NCBI GenBank assembly: GCA_947589095.1
Contig: CANQBX010000039.1
Span: 1 to 36,802, forward strand
From: an uncultured Lachnospiraceae bacterium
GTDB lineage: Bacteria; Bacillota; Clostridia; Lachnospirales; Lachnospiraceae
Length of the DNA: 36,802 nt
Direction: 5' to 3'
In this document: piece by piece, positions 23,091 through 31,214 of the stretch
Numbering within the stretch: position 1 is the first letter of the stretch
Layout: every line of letters begins with the position of its first letter
Program-made: the position numbers and the translations under genes
Notes under the pieces: model-generated
Databases searched by the model: none
The model's input: the letters and a program-made list of their open reading frames with translations, nothing else
What the model was told of the DNA's origin: nothing

Positions 23091-25070
23091 ATGAAGAACA
23101 GAGGAGAGATCACGGTGTTTCTGAGTCTTTGTATTCTGTGCGTGGCCGCGCTCCTCTGCGTGATGGCGGAATCGGCGAGGACGGCCGGATCAAGGTACTA
23201 TTTTCAGACAGCGGCGGGGGGAGCTCTGGACAGCCTGTTCAGCCGCTATCACAGAAGGCTGTGGCAGCAGTATCGTGTGCTGGGGCTCCCATGCGAGTCC
23301 CGGCAGGCTGCCGCGGATCAGCTGAGCTCTTACGTGGAAAAATATCTGGAGGTGGAGAACTGGTATCCTATGGGTCTGGAATCCATGGAGATAACGGAGT
23401 GGATAAGCATTGCCGATCAGGGGGGAGATTATCTGGCGCAGGAGATTCTGGATTACATGAAATTCGGCGTGTGGGGGAATCTGGAGATTACGCCGGACAA
23501 TGGCGAGCAGCTTTTGCGCGATATAAGCGAAGCTGCCGGCGCGGGCGGCCTGACGGATGCATATGACGCGCAGGCCGAAGAGGTGCGGAAGCTCGAACGG
23601 GCAGTGGAGAGGATCGCCGAATGCGTAAGCCGTCAGGAGGAATATGCGGCAGAGATCGCGGCGGAGCTGGCGGACGACGATGCGGCAGGATTTCGGGACA
23701 GAGCATCCGGCTTCCGCAGGGAAGCAGGACGGATGGAGGGGCTTGTTCAAAGCTATGAAAAGCAGGCCGAAGACCTTGCGGGAAAACTTTCGGATACGAG
23801 AAGAATGCTGACGGAAACCGCCGGTAGCTGGCAGGGGAACCGGGCGGAGCTTTTCGAGGAACAGATGAATCCATATGACGCTTATGTGGAAGCCGACGGC
23901 TCCAGAAGGCAGGAAGTTCTGGCTCAGCTTGAGATCGGACAGGAAAATCTGGAAAGGCTGGCTCAGACAGAGGTTCTTGTCGGCGATGCGGAGAGAGCCT
24001 TAGAGGAAGCAAAGCGGGCGGCGGAAGCAGCGCGGGAAACGGCGGGGCAGACGGATGAACCGGCGGGAGAGTTTCCCGCCGGAACCGGAGATACGGATCT
24101 GGAACTATCGCTTGCCGCCGCGTCGGAATACTGGAGCGGATATACCCGAAGCGGTCTGAAACTGGAATGCGGCAAAGGGGATACAGAGAAGAGAGGTCTT
24201 TTGGAACAGGTGAAGGCTCTTGCGCAGAACGGCCTTCTGGAAATGGTACTTCCGGCAGAAACGCAGGTCTCGTCAGGAGTGATCGCGGCGGAAACGCTTT
24301 CTTCTCATTCTGCGGCCGGAAGCAGCGTCCGGACTCCGGGGCCGGTGGAACGCGTGCTGATCCATGAGTACTGCGGGCATTTCTTTACGAACGCCATGAG
24401 CGAAGAGAAGAAGCAGGTACAGTACGAGATGGAATATCTGCTTCACGGAAAGAACAGCGATCCGGATAATCTTCGGGATACGATGTCGCAGCTTCTGCTG
24501 ATACGTCAGGGGCTGAACCTGATCCATATCCTGTCCGATCCGACCAAACGGGACGAGGCGCGGGGGCTGGCGGCAGGGATCGCAGGAGTGACCGGACTGG
24601 CGCCGCTGGTGGAAATCACGGCCTGCTTCATCATGTGCGTGTGGGCGATGGGAGAAGCCGTCGCGGATCTGCGGACCCTGTATGCAGGCGGCCGAGTACC
24701 ATTATGGAAGAGCCGTGAAGACTGGAAACTTTCCCTGGAGGGGCTGCTGGATATGGGCCGCGGAGAGACATGCCCTGACCGGATCGGAAGCGAGAGAGGC
24801 TATACCTATGAAACGTACCTGAAGCTTATGCTGTTTCTGACTGGTCATCAGGATCTGCAGCTGCGGATGATGGATATGATGGAATTGAATCTGAAAGGGC
24901 AGGAGGAAGGCTTTTCCATGGGGAAATGCATATACCGGGTGGGGATAACCGGAAAAGCCCGTGGAAAACATGTGTTTTTCGGCCTGCCCCTGGTGGAAAA
25001 ATATACCGGCGGCGGTGGGGCGGAGTACCCTCTGGAGGCGCCTGCCGTACGGGCTTACGGATCAGAATGA
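23091..25070 (+). CDS. DUF5702 Tad-associated surface protein
   Basis: The protein is 659 aa. The N-terminus, RGEITVFLSLCILCVAALLC followed by ESAR, is a pilin-like transmembrane segment typical of DUF5702 and TadE/G-type proteins. The bulk is outside: a coiled-coil-rich region (about 170-330, many Glu/Ala heptads) and a helical C-terminal domain with several hydrophobic stretches. It is probably a large minor pilin or assembly protein. The start has GGAAGCA and AGGGAGA upstream; spacing is not ideal. The 110 nt before it hold no other supportable gene. Confidence 0.8.
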   Translation: MKNRGEITVFLSLCILCVAALLCVMAESARTAGSRYYFQTAAGGALDSLFSRYHRRLWQQYRVLGLPCESRQAAADQLSSYVEKYLEVENWYPMGLESMEITEWISIADQGGDYLAQEILDYMKFGVWGNLEITPDNGEQLLRDISEAAGAGGLTDAYDAQAEEVRKLERAVERIAECVSRQEEYAAEIAAELADDDAAGFRDRASGFRREAGRMEGLVQSYEKQAEDLAGKLSDTRRMLTETAGSWQGNRAELFEEQMNPYDAYVEADGSRRQEVLAQLEIGQENLERLAQTEVLVGDAERALEEAKRAAEAARETAGQTDEPAGEFPAGTGDTDLELSLAAASEYWSGYTRSGLKLECGKGDTEKRGLLEQVKALAQNGLLEMVLPAETQVSSGVIAAETLSSHSAAGSSVRTPGPVERVLIHEYCGHFFTNAMSEEKKQVQYEMEYLLHGKNSDPDNLRDTMSQLLLIRQGLNLIHILSDPTKRDEARGLAAGIAGVTGLAPLVEITACFIMCVWAMGEAVADLRTLYAGGRVPLWKSREDWKLSLEGLLDMGRGETCPDRIGSERGYTYETYLKLMLFLTGHQDLQLRMMDMMELNLKGQEEGFSMGKCIYRVGITGKARGKHVFFGLPLVEKYTGGGGAEYPLEAPAVRAYGSE

Positions 25071-25074
25071 GAGA

Positions 25075-25244
25075 GGAGGTGGAAAAGAGTGCCCTTTTTC
25101 TGTACCATACATATGCAGGATAATTCTCCCATTTCTGCTGTTGGAACTGTAAATAATGATCTTATTAATAGAATAGCAACTCTCCAAGTGCGAATCCCTT
25201 CGAAAATGAAACAGGGCAGGAAAAGGGCATTCTTTTCTGCCTCT
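25075..25244 (+). other. 29-bp RNA stem enclosing the tadE ribosome binding site and GTG start
   Basis: Bases 25075-25103 pair with 25216-25244 without a gap: 23 Watson-Crick and 6 G-U pairs. The left arm contains GGAGGTGG and the GTG at 25089. The 112-nt loop is AT-rich compared with its surroundings and holds the more conventional ATG start (25206) near its end. The structure could be a translational switch or a MITE-like insertion; no target duplication was found. Confidence 0.75.
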
Positions 25245-26006
25245 GCCAGTATGACGGCAGAGGCCGCGCTGGTGCTTCCGCTGTTCCTTTTTGCGGGAGT
25301 TCTCCTTATGATGCCATTTCGGATCCTGGATGTGGAACGGCAGATGCAGGCGATCGTCATGTCCGTCGGGGAAGATATCAGTCAGACAGCGTACCTGGCG
25401 CCGGAGGACGGCGGATGGGTCGGAAGCGCAGCCGCGTTTGCTTATGCGGAAGGTGCCGTACGCTCGAAATCCGGAAGTCTTCCCGTGCAATGGCTGTCGC
25501 TTGCGGGCTCGTCCCTGCTGGAGGATGGTGAAACCGTGGATTTGGTTGTGAATTACCGGATGAAGCTGCCGTTTTCCGTATTCGGACTCGGGAGTGTAAG
25601 CCGCAGCTGCCGGTGCTGGCTGCGCGCGTGGGTTGGAAGCGACGGCGCATCGGGATCCGGGGAAGAAGCCGGAACTGACGGGGATCCGATCGTCTATGTG
25701 GGAAAGGACAGTACGCGCTATCATAACAGCTCCTTCTGTCACTACCTTTATAACCGGCTTTCCGCGGTGCCGTTTGGCAGGATCGGGGATTATCGGAATG
25801 AGAGCGGACACCGGTATACGGCCTGCGGCCGCTGCGGCAGCCGGACCGGCGGAACGGTTTATATCATGCCGTATGGGGAACATTATCATAGCAGCCGCAC
25901 ATGTACGGCGATCACTGCATTCGTACGGGCAGTCCGCCGCTCAACCGTAGAATATCTGGGGCCGTGTTCGTACTGTGCAGGCGGTACAGGAGGTATGAAG
26001 GAATGA
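25089..26006 (+). CDS. TadE-like minor pilin with two Cys/His modules
   Basis: The protein is 305 aa from GTG 25089, supported by AGGAGGTGG, or 266 aa from ATG 25206, which looks like the family N-terminus but lacks a ribosome binding site. A pilin-like signal SA-SMTAEAALVLPLF puts Glu at +5 (Glu58, long numbering). After the helix comes a TadE-like region, then two tandem modules: Tyr211-His212, Cys217, Cys246, Cys249, and Tyr266-His267, Cys272, Cys293, Cys296. These resemble Ada-type metal-binding Cys modules found at the end of many clostridial surface proteins. They may bind metal or form disulfides. The last codons overlap the next gene by ATGA. Confidence 0.8.
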   Translation: MPFFCTIHMQDNSPISAVGTVNNDLINRIATLQVRIPSKMKQGRKRAFFSASASMTAEAALVLPLFLFAGVLLMMPFRILDVERQMQAIVMSVGEDISQTAYLAPEDGGWVGSAAAFAYAEGAVRSKSGSLPVQWLSLAGSSLLEDGETVDLVVNYRMKLPFSVFGLGSVSRSCRCWLRAWVGSDGASGSGEEAGTDGDPIVYVGKDSTRYHNSSFCHYLYNRLSAVPFGRIGDYRNESGHRYTACGRCGSRTGGTVYIMPYGEHYHSSRTCTAITAFVRAVRRSTVEYLGPCSYCAGGTGGMKE

Positions 26007-26416
26007 GATGGTTCTGGCTGCTGGGACTGACGCTTGCAGCGTGGGAGGATCTGAGAAGCAGGGAGTTTCCGTACTGGATTTTCTGGTTCTGGCTGATTCC
26101 GGGACTGGGGAATGTAGTCACGGATAGCGTGTGGAAGCATCTTGGTGCGGCATCGGTGGGAACGGGAATGCTGCTGGTATCCCGGGTAACCGGAGGGGCG
26201 CTGGGAGCAGGGGACGGACTTTTCTTTCTGCTGTCAGCCTGCTATCTGGATCTGCAGGAGACGGTTCTCCTGTTTCTGATGGCTTTGGGGATCAGCTGCC
26301 TGTGGAGTATGACGGCGGTTCTGCGCAGCTTCGCGACAGCTGCGGCCGGAAAGACTATGACGATCCCGTTTCTGGCATGCGCATGGCTGCCCGGGCTGTG
26401 GCTGATATGCCGTTAG
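26003..26416 (+). CDS. Second A24-family prepilin peptidase
   Basis: The protein is 137 aa from ATG 26003, overlapping the upstream stop (ATGA), with AGGAGG and AAGGA upstream. It is very hydrophobic with about four or five helices. The two aspartates are Asp16 (WEDLRSREFPYW) and Asp71 in GAGD, so it should be active. It is shorter than the first peptidase of the locus and only distantly similar. It may be specific for the TadE/F-type pilins beside it, but this is inferred. Confidence 0.8.
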   Translation: MRWFWLLGLTLAAWEDLRSREFPYWIFWFWLIPGLGNVVTDSVWKHLGAASVGTGMLLVSRVTGGALGAGDGLFFLLSACYLDLQETVLLFLMALGISCLWSMTAVLRSFATAAAGKTMTIPFLACAWLPGLWLICR

Positions 26417-26464
26417 ACGGAGACTGCGAAATGGAACTGCATAGCAACGGAAAGGAGGATATCC

Positions 26465-26878
26465 ATGGATACGGATGGAATTCGGCTGCAAAGCAGCCGG
26501 AAGCGGCAGCAGAGATGCCGGGGTCTGCCGGCGTCCTATACGGTGGAGGCGTCTTATGTTATGACGATTGTGATATTGTCTCTGTCCTTTATGATCGGCG
26601 CTGCGTATGAGAACTGCCGGAGGATCACAGGGGTTATGCGCCTGCATCAGATGGTGGAGTTTGTGCGGCTGCAGGAGGATGGGGAGAATAGGAAGTTCGC
26701 TTTTCAGACTGTCAGCGGCAGCGCCCGGCGGGAAGGAGATAAGGCTTATGGGACCGTTTCTGACGGAAGCTGGGCGAAAACGATAGAATCCGATGTTCAC
26801 AGACCGGAAAGCATGATGCGGATGCTGACGGTTTTTGACAATGCGTCAGAGGGAGAGAATGGCGATGATGGAGCATGA
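26465..26878 (+). CDS. TadE/TadF-like minor pilin
   Basis: The protein is 137 aa. AAAGGAGGAT lies 5 nt before the ATG. The leader ends LPA and the mature part would begin SYTVEASYV, giving Glu at +5, followed by a hydrophobic helix (about 24-47). The C-terminal 90 residues are polar with no known domain. It overlaps the start of the FHA gene. It is likely a minor pseudopilin processed by one of the two prepilin peptidases. Confidence 0.75.
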   Translation: MDTDGIRLQSSRKRQQRCRGLPASYTVEASYVMTIVILSLSFMIGAAYENCRRITGVMRLHQMVEFVRLQEDGENRKFAFQTVSGSARREGDKAYGTVSDGSWAKTIESDVHRPESMMRMLTVFDNASEGENGDDGA

Positions 26879-28250
26879 GAAGCCGGAAATCCGCTTTCGG
26901 AGGGAATTGCGTCAGAATTATCTTATGATTGCGGCCGAAGAGGAAGCGGAACAGAAATTCGAGGCGAGGATGCTGGCCGGGAACACGATTGAAGGACTTT
27001 TGAAATTCCGCTTTCGAAGGGAGGATGACCGGCTCTGGTTCTGCTATGAGATCACATCCAGGCAGCCTTTGTCGCGGCTGCTGGAGAGGACGGCGGTTAC
27101 TGCGTCCCGGATCCGGATGCTTCTTCTCGGAATCATGCAGACGCTGACGCGGATGGAGGATTATCTGCTGAGCGAGACGCTGGTTCTTCTGGATCCGGAT
27201 TATATCTATATGGATTCTGTGGAGTTTCAGCCGGGGCTTTGCCTGCTGCCGGGGCGTACGGGGGATTTTCCGAGGGAGTTCAGCAGCTTTCTGCAATTCC
27301 TTCTTGGCAAGACGGACCATCAGGATAAGGAGGCGGTTATGATGGTTTACGGATTGTACCAGGAAAGTCTTAGGGATAACTACGGATTGAATGATTTGAT
27401 GCGATGGCTGACGAAGGAGGATTATTCAGATTTGGAATATGCATATATGAATGCGGAAGCAGGGTCGGCGCTGCCGGAAAGAGATATAGTACCGGCCGGC
27501 GGAGATACGGAAGTGCCGGCGCATACATATGCGGCAGACTTTTCGAAGGAACCGGAACGGAAGAGCCGGACAGGAAAGAGGCGGGGAGGGGCGTTATGGT
27601 GGATGCTTCTTCCGGTTCTGGCAGCGGCCTTGCTTTGGCTATGGAGAGGCACGGCCGGTATCATGCGTTATGGCGCGCTTGTTATAGGCGGATCTGTGGG
27701 ACTTGCGGCGGCCGGGGCGGCAGCCGCCGTGATCTGCCGTTCAGCAAGATCCCTGCCCGGAGACGGACACGGAGGCGGAAGGGATTCTCCGCGGATGCAG
27801 TCCTGGGAAATGGCTTTTGAAGAGCCGGAGACGGTTGAGGAATCCCGGACGCGGGGGTATGCGGAGCATGAAATGGCCCGGCAGTCCGGGGATCCGACGC
27901 GGCCCTTCCCGGAAGATCCCATGCATACGGTTATGCTTCGGCCGGCTTCGCCCGGGGCGGAACTGCGCAGGCTGAGCGGAATAGACGGAACGGCGGAGAC
28001 GATACCGATCTCCTATTATCCTTTTTTGATCGGAAAGCAGGAAAGCCTTGCGGATTATGTCCTTAAGGAAGATACGGTCAGCCGTCTCCACGCCCGTATT
28101 GACCGCCGCGATGAAACCTACTGGCTGACAGACTTAAACTCAACGAACGGCACCGCGGTGAACGGGCGGGCCCTGGAAGCCAATGAAACGATTCAGCTTC
28201 ATGCGGGCGACAGAGTAGATCTGGCTGATCTGCGTTTTAAATTCGAATAG
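26865..28250 (+). CDS. DUF6382 and FHA domain membrane protein
   Basis: The protein is 461 aa from ATG 26865 (AGGGAGA 8 nt upstream; ATG 26859 is an alternative). The N-terminal half (about 1-190) is a DUF6382-type domain, common at the end of Lachnospiraceae Tad loci. One or two membrane helices follow (about 240-290). The C-terminal FHA domain (about 385-461) has the phosphothreonine-binding residues in VSRLHA and LNSTNGT..N. FHA domains read phosphothreonine, so pilus activity may be under Ser/Thr kinase control; no kinase lies in this window. It overlaps the upstream gene by 14 nt and ends the locus. Confidence 0.82.
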   Translation: MMEHEKPEIRFRRELRQNYLMIAAEEEAEQKFEARMLAGNTIEGLLKFRFRREDDRLWFCYEITSRQPLSRLLERTAVTASRIRMLLLGIMQTLTRMEDYLLSETLVLLDPDYIYMDSVEFQPGLCLLPGRTGDFPREFSSFLQFLLGKTDHQDKEAVMMVYGLYQESLRDNYGLNDLMRWLTKEDYSDLEYAYMNAEAGSALPERDIVPAGGDTEVPAHTYAADFSKEPERKSRTGKRRGGALWWMLLPVLAAALLWLWRGTAGIMRYGALVIGGSVGLAAAGAAAAVICRSARSLPGDGHGGGRDSPRMQSWEMAFEEPETVEESRTRGYAEHEMARQSGDPTRPFPEDPMHTVMLRPASPGAELRRLSGIDGTAETIPISYYPFLIGKQESLADYVLKEDTVSRLHARIDRRDETYWLTDLNSTNGTAVNGRALEANETIQLHAGDRVDLADLRFKFE

Positions 28251-28264
28251 GGGCAGGATCAAGC

Positions 28265-28293
28265 TTAACAAATAAGAAGATATATGCTATAAT
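28265..28293 (+). promoter_or_regulatory. Sigma-A promoter of the rhomboid-HIT-sigma operon
   Basis: TTAACA (28265-28270) and a perfect TATAAT (28288-28293), preceded by TGC, with 17-nt spacing. It starts a new transcript after the Tad locus. Confidence 0.8.
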
Positions 28294-28357
28294 TCTTCAC
28301 AAAAGCAATGAGCTGAGCGAAGCCCGCGGAATTCAAAGCAGAAGGTTGGTTCCTGCC

Positions 28358-28978
28358 ATGTTGTATAACGGTAAATCCCGGCTGCCGGTTGTGAACCTGA
28401 CGATCATAGCAGTCAATTTTATGTATTTCGGGTATCTGGAGATTATCGGCGATACAGAGAATACGATGTTTATGGTAGCTCACGGAGCTCTGTACCTGCC
28501 GGCTGTCCTGCGGGGAGAGTACTGGCGCCTGCTGACGTCGGTGTTTATGCATTTTGGGATCGGACATATTGTCAACAATATGCTGATCCTGTATGTGCTT
28601 GGGGATAATCTGGAGCGGGCGCTGGGAAGCGTGAAGTATCTGATCTTATACATTGTAAGCGGAATCGGCGCGAACTGCGTGTCTCTCTGGTACGATCAGA
28701 CGCTTGCCCTGCAGCGGACGGCCGTGTCCGTATCGGCGGGAGCGTCGGGGGCGGTTTTCGGTGTGATCGGAGGGCTGCTGTATGCGGTGAGTGTAAACCG
28801 CGGCCGGCTGGAAGACCTGAGTACCCGTCAGCTGGCAGTCATGATCCTGCTTTCTCTGTATTTTGGATTTACCAGCACCGGAGTGAATAACGCCGCGCAT
28901 ATAGCCGGACTGGCGATTGGGATAATAATGGGACTGATCCTGTACCGGAAGCCCACAAAAAATAACAGATTTAATTAA
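28358..28978 (+). CDS. Rhomboid-family intramembrane serine protease
   Basis: The protein is 206 aa from ATG 28358; a TTG 12 nt earlier is too close to the AGAAGG site. Six membrane helices are likely. The rhomboid marks are all present: the loop WRLLTSVFMHFGIGHIVNN, the catalytic Ser in GASGAVFG and the catalytic His in NNAAHIAGL. It cleaves helices within the membrane; its substrate is unknown. It is followed by the HIT gene after 16 nt. Confidence 0.92.
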   Translation: MLYNGKSRLPVVNLTIIAVNFMYFGYLEIIGDTENTMFMVAHGALYLPAVLRGEYWRLLTSVFMHFGIGHIVNNMLILYVLGDNLERALGSVKYLILYIVSGIGANCVSLWYDQTLALQRTAVSVSAGASGAVFGVIGGLLYAVSVNRGRLEDLSTRQLAVMILLSLYFGFTSTGVNNAAHIAGLAIGIIMGLILYRKPTKNNRFN

Positions 28979-28994
28979 TTCAGGAGGAACAGTT

Positions 28995-29408
28995 ATGAAG
29001 GACGATTGTATTTTCTGCAAAATAGCCGCGGGCCTGATTCCTGCGGCGACCCTTTACGAGGATGATGATTTCAGAGTGATCCTGGATCTGGGACCTGCGT
29101 CCAGGGGCCATGCCCTCATCCTTCCGAAGGAGCATTATGCGGATCTGAGCGAGATCCGGGAGGAAACGGCGGAGAAGGTGCTGCCGCTGGCTAAAAGGAT
29201 GAGCGCCGCCATGACGAAGGCGCTGGGCTGCGCCGGGATCAATCTGGTCCAGAATAACGGCGAAGCGGCCGGTCAGACTGTGCGGCATTTTCATATGCAT
29301 ATCATCCCCCGCTATGCGAACGGGCCGAAGATCGTGGCCTGGGAGCCGGGGAGTTTGAGTGATAATGATAAAGTTCAGATCGTTGAGGCGGTAAAGGCAG
29401 AATTATAG
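28995..29408 (+). CDS. HIT-family nucleotide hydrolase
   Basis: The protein is 137 aa, the normal length. It has the Cys-x-x-Cys-like N-terminus (DCIFCKI) and the histidine triad HFHMHIIPRY. Such enzymes hydrolyse adenosine phosphoramidates or dinucleotides. CAGGAGGAA lies 6 nt before the ATG. It is in an operon with the rhomboid and sigma-factor genes. Confidence 0.93.
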   Translation: MKDDCIFCKIAAGLIPAATLYEDDDFRVILDLGPASRGHALILPKEHYADLSEIREETAEKVLPLAKRMSAAMTKALGCAGINLVQNNGEAAGQTVRHFHMHIIPRYANGPKIVAWEPGSLSDNDKVQIVEAVKAEL

Positions 29409-29422
29409 GAGTAGGAAACGTG

Positions 29423-30046
29423 ATGCAACAGAAACAAAAAGAATTGTTGCAGGCACTGTATGTGGAACATCGGGGAGTTCTCCGTATTGCAGCCTATAAG
29501 TATGGTCTGTCTCAGGCAGAAGCGGAAGACGCGGTACAGGACACGTTCTGCTCATTTATGGAGATGTATCTGAATAGTGCGGATGAATGGAATGACCGGC
29601 AGATTAAGGCCGCGCTTATGAGAATATTGCGCAACCGCTGCATGGATTATTTTCGTTCTGTAAGCCGCCATCCCAAAATCAGTATACAGGAATTCATGGA
29701 AGGCGATGAATATCGTCAGGCCAGTGAGTTTTTTTCGGCGGATATCGCAGGCGTTCTGGCAGCCAGGGAAGATATGGCGCGGCTCCGTGAGGGAGTCCTG
29801 TCCATGAGCCTTGCGATGCAGGCCGTGGTGGTTCTGTATATGCTTGAGGAACGGCCGATCAAAGAAGTGTGCAGGATATTGAATGTGTCAGAGAAAACCT
29901 GCCGTATGAGGATATTTCGGGCCCGCAGGTATCTTTCAAAATGGATGAAGGATGCAGAGACAACGTCAGAACAACAGAAAAAGCAGAAGGATTCGTCTGA
30001 ACCGGCGGATGCCTGTACGGGCGTCAGGGAAGGCGGCCGGGATTAA
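29423..30046 (+). CDS. Sigma-70 family (ECF-like) sigma factor
   Basis: The protein is 207 aa from ATG 29423 (AGGAG about 10 nt upstream; GTG 29420 is an alternative). Region 2 is at about 10-80 (QAEAEDAVQDTF, then a MDYFRS motif) and region 4 at about 130-180 (IKEVCRILNVSEKTCRMRIFRARRYL, a helix-turn-helix). Regions 1 and 3 are missing, as in ECF factors. No anti-sigma gene lies beside it. The stop codon TAA overlaps that of the convergent murG by 3 bases. Confidence 0.88.
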   Translation: MQQKQKELLQALYVEHRGVLRIAAYKYGLSQAEAEDAVQDTFCSFMEMYLNSADEWNDRQIKAALMRILRNRCMDYFRSVSRHPKISIQEFMEGDEYRQASEFFSADIAGVLAAREDMARLREGVLSMSLAMQAVVVLYMLEERPIKEVCRILNVSEKTCRMRIFRARRYLSKWMKDAETTSEQQKKQKDSSEPADACTGVREGGRD

Positions 30047-30054
30047 CCGGCCGC
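30033..30054. other. Hairpin with two overlapping convergent stop codons in its loop
   Basis: Perfect 8-bp GC arms (GCGGCCGG 30033-30040, CCGGCCGC 30047-30054) flank a 6-nt loop GATTAA. The sigma-factor stop (30044-30046) and the murG stop (30043-30045, minus) overlap within it. There is no T-tract, so termination is uncertain. Confidence 0.75.
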
Positions 30055-31110
30055 GCATTCTTCGATCAGTCCGATGATCGTTTCGATGGCATTGTTCAAA
30101 TGACTGTGTTCCATTTGATGGATAAAATCCTCACGGTGAGCGTAGGTGTCGGCGACTGCGGCGTAAAGGCTGTCGTCGGTCAGAGCCTCTTCCTTTAGAA
30201 CCGTGCTGAAGCCCTGCTTTTCGAATGAATTCGCATTCAGAATCTGGTCGCCCCGGCTGGCGGCAGCCGAAAGAGGGATCAGAACATTGGGCTTGCGCAG
30301 GGCAAGGATCTCGCAGATGGAGTTGGCTCCTGCACGGGATATGACCAGATCCGCTGCGGCAAAAAGATGTTTGAGAGGAGCGTCTACATATTCATACTGC
30401 ACATATCCGGGAGTCCCTTTGAGAGATTCGTCCAGATGGCCCTTTCCGCAGATATGTATCACCTGGAAGTCGGTGAGCAGTCTGGGAAGGATATTGCGGA
30501 CAGCCTGATTAACGGTTACGGCTCCCAGGCTTCCGCCGATGATCATGATGACGGGTTTCCCGGCGGAGAGCTGCGCGTAGTTAAGCCCGGCGAGCCGGTC
30601 GCCTTCCAATAGTTCTTTACGGATCGGCGAGCCGGTAAGCACCGCTTTTTCCGATGGAAGATACGGCAGGGTTTCCGGAAAATTACAGCAGACCTTTCGG
30701 GCGGATGGAATACAGAGCTTATTAGCCAGTCCGGGCGTCATGTCCGATTCATGGATAATGACGGGAATATGATAGTGCCTGGCGGCCAGAACCACAGGAA
30801 CGGCTACAAAACCGCCCTTGGAGAATACCACATCAGGCTTGTATTGTTTTAATAGCTTTCGGGCCTCTCCGCAGCCCTTAAGAACGCGGAAAGGATCGGT
30901 GAAGTTTTTAAGATCAAAATACCTGCGGAGTTTACCGGAGGATATTCCGTCGTAGGGAATACCGGCGTCTTCGATCAGAGATTTTTCAATGCCCTGATAG
31001 GAGCCGATATAGCGGATCTCATATCCGCGTTCCTCAAGAGACGGGATCAATGCCAGGTTGGGAGTTACATGTCCGGCGGTACCGCCGCCGGTCAGGATGA
31101 TTTTTTTCAT
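30043..31110 (-). CDS. murG: UDP-GlcNAc transferase of lipid II synthesis (MurG)
   Basis: The protein is 355 aa from ATG 31110, with GGAGG upstream; the longer reading to 31161 runs into the promoter. It adds GlcNAc to lipid I at the inner membrane face, giving lipid II. The GT-B motifs are present: GGGTAGHVTPN (N-terminal loop), GGSLGA, and the SRAGANSICE donor-binding motif. It sits away from a division/cell-wall cluster, with no other mur genes in the window. Confidence 0.95.
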   Translation of the reverse strand: MKKIILTGGGTAGHVTPNLALIPSLEERGYEIRYIGSYQGIEKSLIEDAGIPYDGISSGKLRRYFDLKNFTDPFRVLKGCGEARKLLKQYKPDVVFSKGGFVAVPVVLAARHYHIPVIIHESDMTPGLANKLCIPSARKVCCNFPETLPYLPSEKAVLTGSPIRKELLEGDRLAGLNYAQLSAGKPVIMIIGGSLGAVTVNQAVRNILPRLLTDFQVIHICGKGHLDESLKGTPGYVQYEYVDAPLKHLFAAADLVISRAGANSICEILALRKPNVLIPLSAAASRGDQILNANSFEKQGFSTVLKEEALTDDSLYAAVADTYAHREDFIHQMEHSHLNNAIETIIGLIEECAAG

Positions 31111-31147
31111 GGTCGTTGCCTCCGGTATACGTACAGGTACATATAGT

Positions 31148-31178
31148 ATTATACTAAGCAATCATCCTAAAAAGTCAA
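31148..31178 (-). promoter_or_regulatory. Candidate promoter of murG
   Basis: On the minus strand, TTGACT (31173-31178) and TATAAT (31148-31153) are 19 nt apart, longer than usual. The -35 is embedded in GGGTTGACTTTT, the same 12-mer as at the tRNA-Lys promoter. The -10 box lies in an inverted repeat, TAGTAT/ATACTA, which may also serve the divergent small gene. Confidence 0.5.
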
Positions 31179-31214
31179 CCCTAAAAGGGAAAATCATGGC
31201 AAAGAGGTACTACA

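Noticed and set aside
23021-23566. 181-aa frame starting at GTG 23021 after a GGAGG
   Set aside because: It runs out of frame inside the DUF5702 gene, is Gly/Arg-rich without domain features, and looks like a frame shadow.
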